Of a DNA stretch of 57,743 nucleotides, positions 23,767 through 33,265 are shown piece after piece. The notes under the pieces are model-generated. The model saw nothing but the letters and a program-made list of their open reading frames with translations, made no database searches and had not been told where the DNA came from. The stretch is from contig CAMKOM010000020.1 of assembly GCA_946414435.1 (NCBI GenBank), positions 1-57,743 on the forward strand. Direction: 5' to 3'. Source of the stretch: an uncultured Bacteroidota bacterium. GTDB lineage: Bacteria > Bacteroidota > Bacteroidia > Bacteroidales > SZUA-534. The stretch's first letter is position 1. Each line of letters begins with the position of its first letter. A program made the translations under genes and the position numbers.

Positions 23767-24870
23767 CTAACTATTCCCCGCCTTCTTCTCGGCCCTGCGC
23801 TCGCGCCATTGCCGCCATTTGGTAGAAAAAAGTTCGCCCACACCGTAGTTCTTTTCAAGCTCGAAGCGGTAGGCCACCGTGGCCCGCAACATACCGTTCA
23901 TATTGTTGATGCTCACGCCGTCGTTGCCCATTGGCGACTCAATGGCCAGAATGTTTCCGCCAACGTTGGCAAACCAGCGCTTGCTGTTGAATCCCACACT
24001 CAAATCGCCTTGAAAATATAGATTCAGCGCATTGTGGGTGCGGTCGGGCGCGTCGTCGAGTTGCAGAAAGCACTTGTTGTAGGCCAGGCCCATCTGCATA
24101 TCCAGATTGAAATAAATCCCCGCAGGGGTGACAAACGTCCGCGCGTAGCCGCCGCCAGCGCCAATGAGCGTGTTGCTCACATATTTGATTTGCTCGCGAT
24201 AGTTGTAAACCGAGTCGTTCACATTCCGCGGCACAAGCGACGAATCGCCGCTCACCATATTCACGTTGAACAGAATCCCAGCCACAGCCGAGCCCGCCGT
24301 CTTGCGTTGCAGTTCGCCGTGCGATGTCAGCGCTTTACGCGAATATTGCGTGTAGTTGAAATAGTAGTCGGCCGATACGCGCAGCGATGCGGTGCTGATG
24401 TCGGGGCGGTCGAAGCGGGTTCCCGCGGGCCAGTCTTGCAGAATGCTTTCGGCGTTTGACAGATAGTAGCCTTCGTAGAAATTGGCGCCCAGTTTCAGCG
24501 TCACGGCGGGCAGCAGCACCTGAGTCGAGAGAATGGTTTTGCGGCCCGTGCGGTGGCGGTCGAACAGGCCCGTGCTGACACCAAGGCTGAGCGACAGCCA
24601 CTTATAGGCGAATCCCGCGCTCACCGATGCCGACGAGTCTGAGCAGTTGTATTGCAGCGATGACAGGTTTTTCAAGTCGTCGATGCTGAAGGCCGAGTTT
24701 TTTTGGAACACCGATGCATTGACACTGAACATTCGGCTCAAATCCTGAATGTAGTTGGTGTCGCGCTCGGCGGCAAACACGCTGATGTACGTCTCTTTCA
24801 GCCACTGCGCTTCCAACTGACCGAAGGTAGCCGTCAGCAGTAAAACCGATAAAACCAGACGCGCGCGCAT
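23767..24870 (-). CDS. DUF4421-like outer-membrane beta-barrel protein
   Basis: Start ATG 24870 gives a signal peptide (RARLVLSVLLLTATFGQLEA) and a 367-residue mature-like protein of alternating beta strands (VSAGFAYKWLSLSLGVSTGL, then TASLRVSADYYFNYTQYS). This matches DUF4421, a Bacteroidota-specific family of probable outer-membrane barrels. The ORF continues upstream to 24909, but that part overlaps tsaB and lacks a signal. It lies four bases after the tsaB stop, so the two are co-transcribed. Confidence 0.7.
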   Translation of the reverse strand: MRARLVLSVLLLTATFGQLEAQWLKETYISVFAAERDTNYIQDLSRMFSVNASVFQKNSAFSIDDLKNLSSLQYNCSDSSASVSAGFAYKWLSLSLGVSTGLFDRHRTGRKTILSTQVLLPAVTLKLGANFYEGYYLSNAESILQDWPAGTRFDRPDISTASLRVSADYYFNYTQYSRKALTSHGELQRKTAGSAVAGILFNVNMVSGDSSLVPRNVNDSVYNYREQIKYVSNTLIGAGGGYARTFVTPAGIYFNLDMQMGLAYNKCFLQLDDAPDRTHNALNLYFQGDLSVGFNSKRWFANVGGNILAIESPMGNDGVSINNMNGMLRATVAYRFELEKNYGVGELFSTKWRQWRERRAEKKAGNS

Positions 24871-24874
24871 TGAG

Positions 24875-25564
24875 CTATAGCACCTTGTGTTTGGCCACGG
24901 TGGCCACAAAATCCTTCAAGTAGAACGGGTCGAAGTAGGCCACGTCTTTGAAATCGGCGGCGGCGTAGGCCTTTTCGGCAAGCGGCACCATATTGGCCGC
25001 CAGCGGACAGACGCCGTCAATAAAGCGGGCATTGGCCGATGTTATCACACTGCGGCATTTGTCGGCGCCGTCGCCGTAGAATGCTATTGTGTTGGTTTTC
25101 AGCTCGTCGGCAAAACTGTCGCCGTCGATGATCAGAGCCTTTGTATCGCCAATCTGCTCTAAATCAGCATTGTAAATAGCCGTGTAAACTTCCATTCGGC
25201 GGGCGTCAATCATTGAGCAAAAAAGGTCGGGGCGCGGTGTGGCGTTTTTCTCGGCCATAATGGCCATTGCTTTCAGCGTGTCCACGGCAATCAGCTTTGC
25301 GCCAGTGGCATAGCAGATGCCTTTGGCGGTTGAAACGCCGATGCGCAGACCTGTGTACGAGCCAGGTCCCTGACTCACGGCCACAGCGTCGAGCGCGGTG
25401 GCTTCAATGCCTGTCTCGGCCAGAATCTGTTCAACAAAAACAGTTAGCAGCGTTGCGTGCGACTTGCCTTCGTAGCTCACGCGCTCTGCCAGCAGTCGGC
25501 CGTCGCGGGCCAGCGCCGCCGAGCACACCGACGTTGATGTTTCCAATGATAGAATGAGTGCCAT
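24875..25564 (-). CDS. tsaB: tRNA threonylcarbamoyladenosine biosynthesis protein TsaB
   Basis: The protein starts MALILSLETSTSVCSAALAR and has the TsaB motifs SHATLL and VSQGPGSYTGLRIGVSTAKG. TsaB is the inactive ASKHA-fold partner that holds TsaD and TsaE together for the t6A37 modification of ANN-decoding tRNAs in the cytoplasm. Start 25564 is chosen because the conserved N-terminus begins there; the frame upstream is not conserved. 229 residues is normal. Confidence 0.92.
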   Translation of the reverse strand: MALILSLETSTSVCSAALARDGRLLAERVSYEGKSHATLLTVFVEQILAETGIEATALDAVAVSQGPGSYTGLRIGVSTAKGICYATGAKLIAVDTLKAMAIMAEKNATPRPDLFCSMIDARRMEVYTAIYNADLEQIGDTKALIIDGDSFADELKTNTIAFYGDGADKCRSVITSANARFIDGVCPLAANMVPLAEKAYAAADFKDVAYFDPFYLKDFVATVAKHKVL

Positions 25565-25633
25565 AACCCAAAATTTGCCGCGAAGATAGTTGAAACGGCG
25601 TATCGTTGAATCGCACTTTGCACAAAACAACAA

Positions 25634-25660
25634 ACGGCAGCCCGATTGGCGGGTTGCCGT
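25634..25660 (-). terminator. Terminator of CotH protein 1 gene
   Basis: ACGGCAGCCCG/CGGGTTGCCGT (one wobble) forms a strong stem. On the minus strand it is followed by TTGTTGTTTTG, just past the gene end at 25686. Confidence 0.6.
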
Positions 25661-25685
25661 CTGCTGAATCGTATAATCACATCTC

Positions 25686-28600
25686 TTATTGCTTCATAAT
25701 CTTCATGATAATCGGCTTTTGACCATCGGCGGTGATTTTTGCAAAATACAAACCTGATGTCCAGTTGCCAACAATGTGGCTGATATCGATTCTGTATAAT
25801 CCTTGACTGTACCAGCCATTGGCAATAGTAGCCAGTTTCAGTCCATTGGCAGCATACAATTCAATAGTAGTATTGGCGTCAGTCGCTTGTTCCCAAGCAA
25901 TTGCTGCGTTATCTATCACTGGATTCGGATAGCACAATGCAAACGCCTTATTTTCAGGTTCTTCATCAATACCGACAAATACGTTCGTACTGAAATCGTC
26001 GTGTGATGGATTGAACGATCCATTTTGAGCACCGGGTGTACCGTGTAAATCGTTGGCATGCCACAATTTATAGTTGACATTGTCGGCAAATGGATCGGTT
26101 AATGATAGAGTTTTTCCGGTTCCGTTGGCATCGCCCCACGATTTCGCATAAGAAACCTCATCTACAAGATTATCTTCAGAATCAAATAACTGCACTTTAT
26201 CCTCCTTGCCCAAACCAAACTTAAAATCACCGACATAATTTGTTACTTCAGGATTGAACCTGAGCAATTTGTTAGCATTTGAGCAAACCACCAAGTAACC
26301 ATAAGCCTTGATAACTGTTCCGGCGGGGAAAGTAAAGGCATCAGCAAGATTCTCATCGGTGAGTTTCCACCCCGAAAGGTTGATGGCTGCTGCCGTTGTA
26401 TTGTATAACTCAACCCAATCCTTAGTATCGAAATCGTCGGCCGATTTGTAATTTATCTCGTTGATAACCACATTATTGAATTTTGCATCAGCATCAGGTT
26501 CGAAAACTGCTGTAAACCACAATGCCTCATCCAAAGCGACAACAATTCCGGCAGATGTATACTCTTCATCACTGTCATCGATTTCCCAACGCACAAACTT
26601 GTAGCCAGGACGAGCCACAGCACGTAACGAAACTGGGACATTTTTGAAGTACGAACCGCTCCACGGGAAACTTTTCAATGTCAAAGAGTTAAGTTCAACA
26701 TAACCAGCCTTGCTGTCGTTGGCGTCAATCGTAATCTTGATATCGCTGCCAACATCAAAATGGTTACGCAAGTGTTTACGCACATTGCCGGGACGTTTTT
26801 TAGCGAAATCCTTCATTCCATTGCCATCATTGGTGCTTTTATTCCAACGGTTGTTATGATAACCTATTTCGCTCTTGATGTTATTATACAGACTGTCAAC
26901 AAGTTTATTGACATTGACGGGCAGGAATTCACAGTTCATACGGTCGGCAAAGCGATTGGCAAGAGCGTCACAGAACTGTTTGTTTTTGGTCAGATTGCGG
27001 AAAAGGAAATTGGCCCAAGTATTGCCGTGCGTATCCTTCTCTTTCAAACAATCGCCCAATTTATCATCGCCCGACTGGTCTCCCCAAATTGAGTAGCATT
27101 GGTCAGTATCAAAGAGGAACCAACGCCATTTGCCATCGTTTTTCTTCGATTTCCAAACCTTGACATTGTTGTGCGGCCAATCGTTATTTGAACCGTAAAT
27201 TTCCGACACCATATACTCAATGTACTCATCCACATCCATTTGCGTAGTCACATATTGATAGTTGGCATCATCGGCCAAATCGTTGTTTGCAATGAAGTCG
27301 AGCAATGCATTGTAGGCTTCCATATCGCCTTCCGAAGCCGACATATTCTTTGTCACATCGCTTGCAGCAATAAAGTCCAAATTGTCGTGGTCAACCTGCG
27401 GATAGTGGCTCTCAATGTAATATTCATTCAGCTTCTCGCGCATATTCAAAATGCCGTAGTATTCGCCGTTTAAGAAGACAACGGCTGGCTGATATGCTTG
27501 AATATCAACATTGTTGCCGGCTACAAGGTGCGTAATCATAGCATCACGGAAATGAGTACCGCCAAAGTCATTGCCCGAATCGCGCAAAGTGAATGACTTA
27601 AACTGTGTTATGTCGAGTTCGTCAAACAATTTTGCGTTGAAATACTTTGTGCCGTAAGCATTACGGGCATGCAACGCCAGCGATTTTTGGTCGTTCATAC
27701 GGCTGTAAGCGCCAGCAATCTTCACTCCTGCGTCCTGATCGAGAAGTTTCGAGCCATCGGTCCAATAAAGCTCAACATGAACGGGACGCTCCCAATCGTT
27801 ATAGTAGTTTGCGCGACGTGGCGAAGCGTTCAAATCTGCATTCGGTCCCTCAACAAGAATTCCTATGTTGTAATCCCAAAGATTGTCAGGTGCGGTTGTA
27901 AGAGAAATCACCGGCAATCCGAATGTTGTTGCATGGTCGATATATTTTGCCGGGTCTATTGATATTATCGAGTCATGGCCAGGTTTAGGCATCCACCAGC
28001 CGCCACCGCCCCAAGGCCAAGCATTGCCATCATTACCATTATTATTGCTTGTCGTATCAGGGTCTTCAACCCAGATAGTTCCAGTATCAATTGGTTTGCC
28101 TTGCTTGTCGCGGTTAATCCAGCGCAACTTCTTTCCAAAAATATAGCTCTGAGTCGATGGTTGGCCAGGCATAAGATTGTCGTTGAAGGTGATAGCGCGA
28201 ATGACAGTTGTGCTGTCAACAGCTATCGGGCCGGTATATTTTGTCGATTTGTCGGTTGGTTCGGTGCAATCAAGCGTATAATAAATAGGTGTGTTGCCGT
28301 CGGTGGTAAGCGTTACTGTCAATGCAGATGTTTTGACACCACCCTCGGGCGAGAATTTCACGCTTGTGGTTGTCGATGTGGCATAAGCCTTGGTGGTGTT
28401 GGCCTCACCAGGTGTAGGTTCAGCAAAAAACACCCAATTGCTGCCGCCATCGGGATTCAGACCGCGGCTGGCATTGCACGGAACTGACAATGAATCAGTC
28501 TGATGCACAATCTCACCTGAAGCGTTAACAAGAAAAACCGCCTCACCATCCGATGAAATATTGAAATTTGTATGTAGGTACTTGCCATCGGCCACTTCGG

Positions 28601-28880
28601 TCAGATTCTTGCCTGTCGCCAGAACCAGCAAATAACCTTTTGCGGGAACCGACACCGATGGAAACGTCCATTTTGTAAGATTGTCCTTATTGTCGGTCAG
28701 CCGCCAGCCTTTCAAATCGACGCTCGATGCCGATGTGTTGTAAAACTCAATCCAGTCGGCTTCCTCGTTGTTCTCGTCCAAGAATGTGGTAGTCGAAGAA
28801 CTGTATTCGTTGATTACAATTTGTGCGTTTGTTGCCATTGCGGTCAAAACCGACAAGGCGAGTAATTGAATTTTTTTCAT
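25686..28880 (-). CDS. Secreted CotH-kinase/lamin-tail protein with T9SS signal, copy 1
   Basis: Start ATG 28880 gives 1064 residues: a signal peptide ending NAQ, a lamin-tail domain (IVINEYSSSTTTF ... DWIEFYN), a chitobiase/FN3-like domain (TPIYYTLDCTEPTD), a CotH kinase domain (VELYWTDGSKLL ... LRDSGNDFGGTHFRDAMITHL ... NGEYYGILNMREKLNEYY), a second lamin-tail domain (VVINEINYKSADDF), and a type-A T9SS sorting domain (CYPNPVIDNAAI ... IMKQ). CotH kinases phosphorylate spore-coat proteins in Bacillus; the role of this surface version is unknown. It is a tandem paralogue of the 29105 gene. A -7 box TACATTTG lies at 28906-28913. Confidence 0.85.
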   Translation of the reverse strand: MKKIQLLALSVLTAMATNAQIVINEYSSSTTTFLDENNEEADWIEFYNTSASSVDLKGWRLTDNKDNLTKWTFPSVSVPAKGYLLVLATGKNLTEVADGKYLHTNFNISSDGEAVFLVNASGEIVHQTDSLSVPCNASRGLNPDGGSNWVFFAEPTPGEANTTKAYATSTTTSVKFSPEGGVKTSALTVTLTTDGNTPIYYTLDCTEPTDKSTKYTGPIAVDSTTVIRAITFNDNLMPGQPSTQSYIFGKKLRWINRDKQGKPIDTGTIWVEDPDTTSNNNGNDGNAWPWGGGGWWMPKPGHDSIISIDPAKYIDHATTFGLPVISLTTAPDNLWDYNIGILVEGPNADLNASPRRANYYNDWERPVHVELYWTDGSKLLDQDAGVKIAGAYSRMNDQKSLALHARNAYGTKYFNAKLFDELDITQFKSFTLRDSGNDFGGTHFRDAMITHLVAGNNVDIQAYQPAVVFLNGEYYGILNMREKLNEYYIESHYPQVDHDNLDFIAASDVTKNMSASEGDMEAYNALLDFIANNDLADDANYQYVTTQMDVDEYIEYMVSEIYGSNNDWPHNNVKVWKSKKNDGKWRWFLFDTDQCYSIWGDQSGDDKLGDCLKEKDTHGNTWANFLFRNLTKNKQFCDALANRFADRMNCEFLPVNVNKLVDSLYNNIKSEIGYHNNRWNKSTNDGNGMKDFAKKRPGNVRKHLRNHFDVGSDIKITIDANDSKAGYVELNSLTLKSFPWSGSYFKNVPVSLRAVARPGYKFVRWEIDDSDEEYTSAGIVVALDEALWFTAVFEPDADAKFNNVVINEINYKSADDFDTKDWVELYNTTAAAINLSGWKLTDENLADAFTFPAGTVIKAYGYLVVCSNANKLLRFNPEVTNYVGDFKFGLGKEDKVQLFDSEDNLVDEVSYAKSWGDANGTGKTLSLTDPFADNVNYKLWHANDLHGTPGAQNGSFNPSHDDFSTNVFVGIDEEPENKAFALCYPNPVIDNAAIAWEQATDANTTIELYAANGLKLATIANGWYSQGLYRIDISHIVGNWTSGLYFAKITADGQKPIIMKIMKQ

Positions 28881-28905
28881 TGCTCCGTTATTTTCAAAAA
28901 ACGTG

Positions 28906-28913
28906 CAAATGTA
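28906..28913 (-). promoter_or_regulatory. -7 box of CotH protein 1 gene
   Basis: TACATTTG on the minus strand, 26 bases ahead of the ATG at 28880, matches the Bacteroidota TAnnTTTG box. No clear -33 element is seen. Confidence 0.4.
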
Positions 28914-29048
28914 GCACATTAACGGGACGTGCAAGGCTTTTTTATGTCCGAAACGTCGGCGAAATAGACGAAGATGTCGCAAAAAATCAACCCATACGAA
29001 CAGTAGGATTTTCAAATTTGTTTTTTGCAGTATCTAGAAACAAAAAAA

Positions 29049-29082
29049 ACATCGGCAGCCAGAGCTTGCCGACTGCCGATGT
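29049..29082 (-). terminator. Terminator of CotH protein 2 gene
   Basis: ACATCGGCAG/CTGCCGATGT is a perfect 10-bp stem; on the minus strand it is followed by TTTTTTTG, 23 bases past the stop. Confidence 0.75.
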
Positions 29083-29104
29083 ACGAGTCTGTGACCAGAA
29101 TCGG

Positions 29105-32100
29105 TTACTGCTTGATAATCCGCACATTGAGCGGTGATTGCCCGTCGATATTGATTTTTGCGATGTACAAACCGGGCGTGCATGTGCCGATTGCGCGGCT
29201 GATGTCGATTTGTTGCTGACCTTGCGCGAACCATCCGTCACAAATTTGCGCCACACAGCTGCCAAAGGCGTTGAACAGATCAACACGGACGTTACCGTCG
29301 GCTGTTTGCTGCCATACCAGCGCAGCCTCGCTACTAACCGGGTTCGGGTAGCATACTGCCGATGCATTAACCGCCTGTGCCTCGGTTATGTCAACAAAAA
29401 CCTTCTCGTTGGTATTGAAATCGCTGCGCGACGGATTGAATGAACCGTTCTGTGCACCTGGTGTACCGTGTAAGTCGTTGTCATTCCACAACTTATAGTT
29501 GGCATTGTCGGCAAATGGGTCGGTCAGCGCAATGGTTTTACCTGTGCCATCGGCATCGCCCCACGATTTGGCGTATGAAACCTCATCGATTAAAGCGCCC
29601 TCTGAATCAAACAGTTGAACCTTATCTTCTTTACCCAATCCGAAAGTGAAGTCGCCAACATAGTTCGTCACACTAGGATTGAAAGCAAGCAACTTGTTCT
29701 GGTTTGCGCAAACCACCAGATAGCCGTAAGCCTCGATGACTGTGCCGGCCGGCATTGTAAAGGCTTCGTCGGCCTCACCGTCAGTCAGTTTCCAACCCGA
29801 CAGATTAATGGCAGCCGCAGTTGTGTTGTAAAGCTCAATCCAGTCTTTGGTGTCGAAATCGTCGGCCGATTTGTAATTTATCTCGTTTATAACCACACTG
29901 TTAAATGCCGCACCGGCATCTTTTTCAAAAACAGCGTTAATAGTTGCGTCGTTGTCCAGCATCAGTTCAATGCCTGCACAAGTGCTCTCGGACAGACCTC
30001 CGCTAAATTCCCAGCGCACAAACTTGTAACCCGGCCGAGCCACAGCTCGCAATTTCACCGGCACATTTTTGAAATAAACGCCATCCCACCCGAACTCTTT
30101 AATAGTAAGCGAGTTAAGTTCGACATAGCCAGCTTTGCTGTCGTTAGTGTTAAGCGTCAGCGTAACATCATCGCCTACTTCGAGATTATTGCGCAGATGA
30201 TTACGCATATTTTTTGGACGAGCATAGGCAAATTCTTTCATTCCACTGCCATTATTGCCACCACCCCACAGATAAACGTGGTAATTAATTTCATCTTTTA
30301 TGTTATTATACAGACTGTCAATTAGATGAACTATATTTTTTGGCAAAAATTCTCGGTTCATACGGTCGGCAAAGCGGTTGGCAAGTTCGTTGCGGAACGT
30401 GGTGTTTTTCACCAAATTACGCAACAGAACATTCGACCATGTATCACCGTTTTTGCCTTTTTCACTTAAGCATTTCGCCAGCTTGTCGTACGTAACTTTG
30501 TCAACATCGCGGTCCCAAATGTTGTACGACTGGTCGGTGTCGTAAAGCATCCAACGCCAGCGACCTCCGTTCTTCTTCGACTTCCACATTTTCACGTTGT
30601 TATGCGGCCAGTCATCGTTCCCTCCATAAATCTCTGACACCATATACTCAATGTACTCATCGATGTCGATTTGTGCAGCAACCTGCTGATAATTAGAATC
30701 ATTGGTCAAATCGTGAGAAGTGATGAAATCCATCATCGCGTTATAATCATCCATGTCGCCTTCTGAAGCCGTCACGCCATCGTTCTTTCCAACAAGAAGG
30801 TCCACTTTGTCGTGGTCGACGTGCGGATAGTGGCTCTCAACATAGTATTCGTTCAGTTTCTCTCGGATATTCAGAATGCCCCAGTATTCGCCGTTAAGAT
30901 ATATCACGGCTGGTTGATATGCTTGAATATCAATGTTATTATTGGCAACAAGATGTGTAATCATAGCATCACGGAAAAAAGTGCTTTCGGCATCGTTACC
31001 AGAATCTCGAAGGACAAACGATTTGAATCGTGCGATGTCGATCTCATCGAACAATTTAGCCTCAAAAAACTTCTTGCCATAGGCGTTGCGGGCATGCAGA
31101 GTGAACGATTTTTGATTGTTACTCTGGCTCCACGCACCGGCAATCTCTATTCCTGCATCTTGGTCGAGGCGCTTCGTGCCATCGGTCCAGTAAAGTTCAA
31201 CATGTACGGGGCGTTCCCAATCCTGATGGAAATTGGCACCATAATAGGGTTCTCCAGATAAGTCGGCATTCGGGCCAAATACATAAATACCTGTTTCCCA
31301 ATCCCATAGATTATCGGGTTGTGTTGTCAGCGAAAACACTGGCAGATTGAACCGTGATGGGTGCTCAAAAATAAGATGAGGATTATAATGTATTGTCGTG
31401 TCGTGGGTAATCTCACTAATATCGCCTCCGTTTCTTAAAAACTCATCAGCCTCATCCATCGTTATACCAGCGTTAAGAATCACATTGTGATAAGTTATTG
31501 TTGTGTCAATTATACTGCCATCCCACAAATCACGGCGGAGCGTGTGCAGCCTTTCTGGGAAAATGTAAGTCTGCGTAGAAGGCTGGCCAGGCATCAAATC
31601 GCCGTTGAAAGTAGTGGCACGGATGACCGTTGTCGAGTCAACCGTGATTGGACCGGTGTAGAGCAAAGACTTATCAGTCGGTTCGGTGCAGTCAAGCGTA
31701 TAATATATAGGTGTGTTGCCGTCGGTGGAGAGTGTTACGGTCAGCGCTGATTTTTGCAGGCCGCCCTCAGGCGAGAATTTCACGCTTGTGGTTGCCGATG
31801 TGGCGTAGGCCTTTGTGGTGTTGGCCGCACCGGGTGTCGGCTCGGCAAAGAACGCCCAGCTGCTGCCGCCATCGGGATTCAAACCTCGGCTGGCGTTGCA
31901 CGGAACAGCCACGGAGTCAGTCTGATGCATAATAGTTCCAACTGCATTCGACAAGAAAATCGCTTCGCCATCCAACGAAATGTTGAAATTTGTGTGCAGA
32001 TACTTTTTGCCGGCTGCAATGGTAGTCAAATCCTTGCCCGAAGCCATAATCAGCATATAGCCGTTGGCCGCGATTTTCACCGACGGGAAGGTCCATTTAG

Positions 32101-32317
32101 CAAGATTTTCCTTGTTGTCTGACAAGTGCCAGCCTTTCAAATCAACTTCGGCAGACGATGTGTTGTAAAGCTCAATCCAATCGGATTCTTCGTTGTAATC
32201 ATCTAAAAACGTGGATGTTGTCGAGCTGTACTCGTTAATCACAATTTGTGCGTTTGCATTGGCACAAAATAAGAAAGCGCCAGCCAAGGCTGCGCATAGT
32301 TTTAGTTGTTTGTTCAT
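29105..32317 (-). CDS. Secreted CotH-kinase/lamin-tail protein with T9SS signal, copy 2
   Basis: The 1070-residue paralogue of the 25686 gene has the same order: signal peptide (CANANAQ), lamin tail, chitobiase-like domain, CotH kinase (VELYWTDGTKRLDQDAGIEI, LRDSGNDAESTFFRDAM), second lamin tail and T9SS domain (CYPNPVSSEAALVW). The main differences from copy 1 lie between the chitobiase and CotH domains, where copy 1 has an Asn/Gly/Trp-rich insert (NNGNDGNAWPWGGGG) and copy 2 a different one (NVILNAGITMDEADEFLRNG). It is exported to the cell surface by type IX secretion. Confidence 0.85.
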   Translation of the reverse strand: MNKQLKLCAALAGAFLFCANANAQIVINEYSSTTSTFLDDYNEESDWIELYNTSSAEVDLKGWHLSDNKENLAKWTFPSVKIAANGYMLIMASGKDLTTIAAGKKYLHTNFNISLDGEAIFLSNAVGTIMHQTDSVAVPCNASRGLNPDGGSSWAFFAEPTPGAANTTKAYATSATTSVKFSPEGGLQKSALTVTLSTDGNTPIYYTLDCTEPTDKSLLYTGPITVDSTTVIRATTFNGDLMPGQPSTQTYIFPERLHTLRRDLWDGSIIDTTITYHNVILNAGITMDEADEFLRNGGDISEITHDTTIHYNPHLIFEHPSRFNLPVFSLTTQPDNLWDWETGIYVFGPNADLSGEPYYGANFHQDWERPVHVELYWTDGTKRLDQDAGIEIAGAWSQSNNQKSFTLHARNAYGKKFFEAKLFDEIDIARFKSFVLRDSGNDAESTFFRDAMITHLVANNNIDIQAYQPAVIYLNGEYWGILNIREKLNEYYVESHYPHVDHDKVDLLVGKNDGVTASEGDMDDYNAMMDFITSHDLTNDSNYQQVAAQIDIDEYIEYMVSEIYGGNDDWPHNNVKMWKSKKNGGRWRWMLYDTDQSYNIWDRDVDKVTYDKLAKCLSEKGKNGDTWSNVLLRNLVKNTTFRNELANRFADRMNREFLPKNIVHLIDSLYNNIKDEINYHVYLWGGGNNGSGMKEFAYARPKNMRNHLRNNLEVGDDVTLTLNTNDSKAGYVELNSLTIKEFGWDGVYFKNVPVKLRAVARPGYKFVRWEFSGGLSESTCAGIELMLDNDATINAVFEKDAGAAFNSVVINEINYKSADDFDTKDWIELYNTTAAAINLSGWKLTDGEADEAFTMPAGTVIEAYGYLVVCANQNKLLAFNPSVTNYVGDFTFGLGKEDKVQLFDSEGALIDEVSYAKSWGDADGTGKTIALTDPFADNANYKLWNDNDLHGTPGAQNGSFNPSRSDFNTNEKVFVDITEAQAVNASAVCYPNPVSSEAALVWQQTADGNVRVDLFNAFGSCVAQICDGWFAQGQQQIDISRAIGTCTPGLYIAKINIDGQSPLNVRIIKQ

Positions 32318-32443
32318 GTTAGTATAGTTGTTTATTGATAAATAAAATAGCTTTCTACATATATAAACACATCTTTTGCAGATTTATTACAAATAAACTG
32401 CATTTTTTATAAAAAAAATCTAATGATTAGAGCCACTTTGGAA

Positions 32444-33094
32444 TTAGCCCTTATTGACATGCCGGCGAAATTTGCGCATGTTGTTCAGGAATGTTTTGCG
32501 AACAATAGGATCTTGCGCCCATTGCGGATATTTGGCCGGTTGGGTTGATTGCGTCGTAAAACTAACATTGACAGTATTTTCACTCACAGGCATAATTTCC
32601 CAACAAGCACTGAACGTATCGAGCCGCTCAATATTTTTCTTTTTTGCCACCAAATTGTTTTGCTGACGGATATTGAGAATAATGCGGTCACCCTTACGGG
32701 TTATTTCATATTTCGATACAATGTCTTGTTTGCCTATGGGCCAAGGTGCGTTAAGCAGAGTATAGACGAACCATTCCGTATCGCTCTTGCGGCTGATGAC
32801 ATGGCAGTCTTCAACATTGCTCATCCATATATCAGTTTTGCGGACATCAGTAAGAATTGCTAAAATATCATCGGGAGAGCATTTCAGCACCATCTTGCCC
32901 GAGCGCTCACGGGCACGCTGCCTGTCGACCGAAACCCAACGCTCAAACACTTTTATGTTGCAATCTTTGTCTTCGGTAACCAATGCCCAATCGCTGTCGT
33001 TTTCCGATTCAGAATTGACAGCGAACGTATTGGCGGCAATAAATATACTGATTAACAGAAAGATATATTTTGATGCAATCTTCAGCGTCATCAT
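32444..33094 (-). CDS. START-domain (SRPBCC fold) lipid-binding-like protein
   Basis: Start ATG 33094 gives a signal peptide (KIASKYIFLLISIFIAANTF) followed by a ~190-residue START-like domain: CNIKVFERWV, GKMVLKCSPDDILAILTDV, YTLLNAPWPIGKQDIVSKYE and NVSFTTQSTQPAKYPQWAQD. Secreted bacterial START proteins are thought to bind a lipid or hydrophobic ligand in the periplasm. The upstream ATG at 33139 would put 15 residues before the signal peptide. It is divergent from the PASTA gene, with 171 bases between the two starts. Confidence 0.75.
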   Translation of the reverse strand: MMTLKIASKYIFLLISIFIAANTFAVNSESENDSDWALVTEDKDCNIKVFERWVSVDRQRARERSGKMVLKCSPDDILAILTDVRKTDIWMSNVEDCHVISRKSDTEWFVYTLLNAPWPIGKQDIVSKYEITRKGDRIILNIRQQNNLVAKKKNIERLDTFSACWEIMPVSENTVNVSFTTQSTQPAKYPQWAQDPIVRKTFLNNMRKFRRHVNKG

Positions 33095-33240
33095 TTTTTT
33101 CTCACAAAAACTCCGCAAATATAGCAGATAATCTGACATTTTGAGCCTTTAATTACGGCGTTTTTTCAATAAAACGGCTAACCAACCAACATTTTTCCAC
33201 TTATCAGCCAACAAACCCATCTTGATAAAAAAAGATAGTT

Positions 33241-33248
33241 TACCTTTG
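33241..33248 (+). promoter_or_regulatory. -7 box of the PASTA operon
   Basis: TACCTTTG, 17 bases ahead of ATG 33266, is a consensus Bacteroidota -7 box. A TTG 16 bases upstream may be the -33 element. Confidence 0.55.
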
Positions 33249-33265
33249 CAATTCAAACAAAGACT

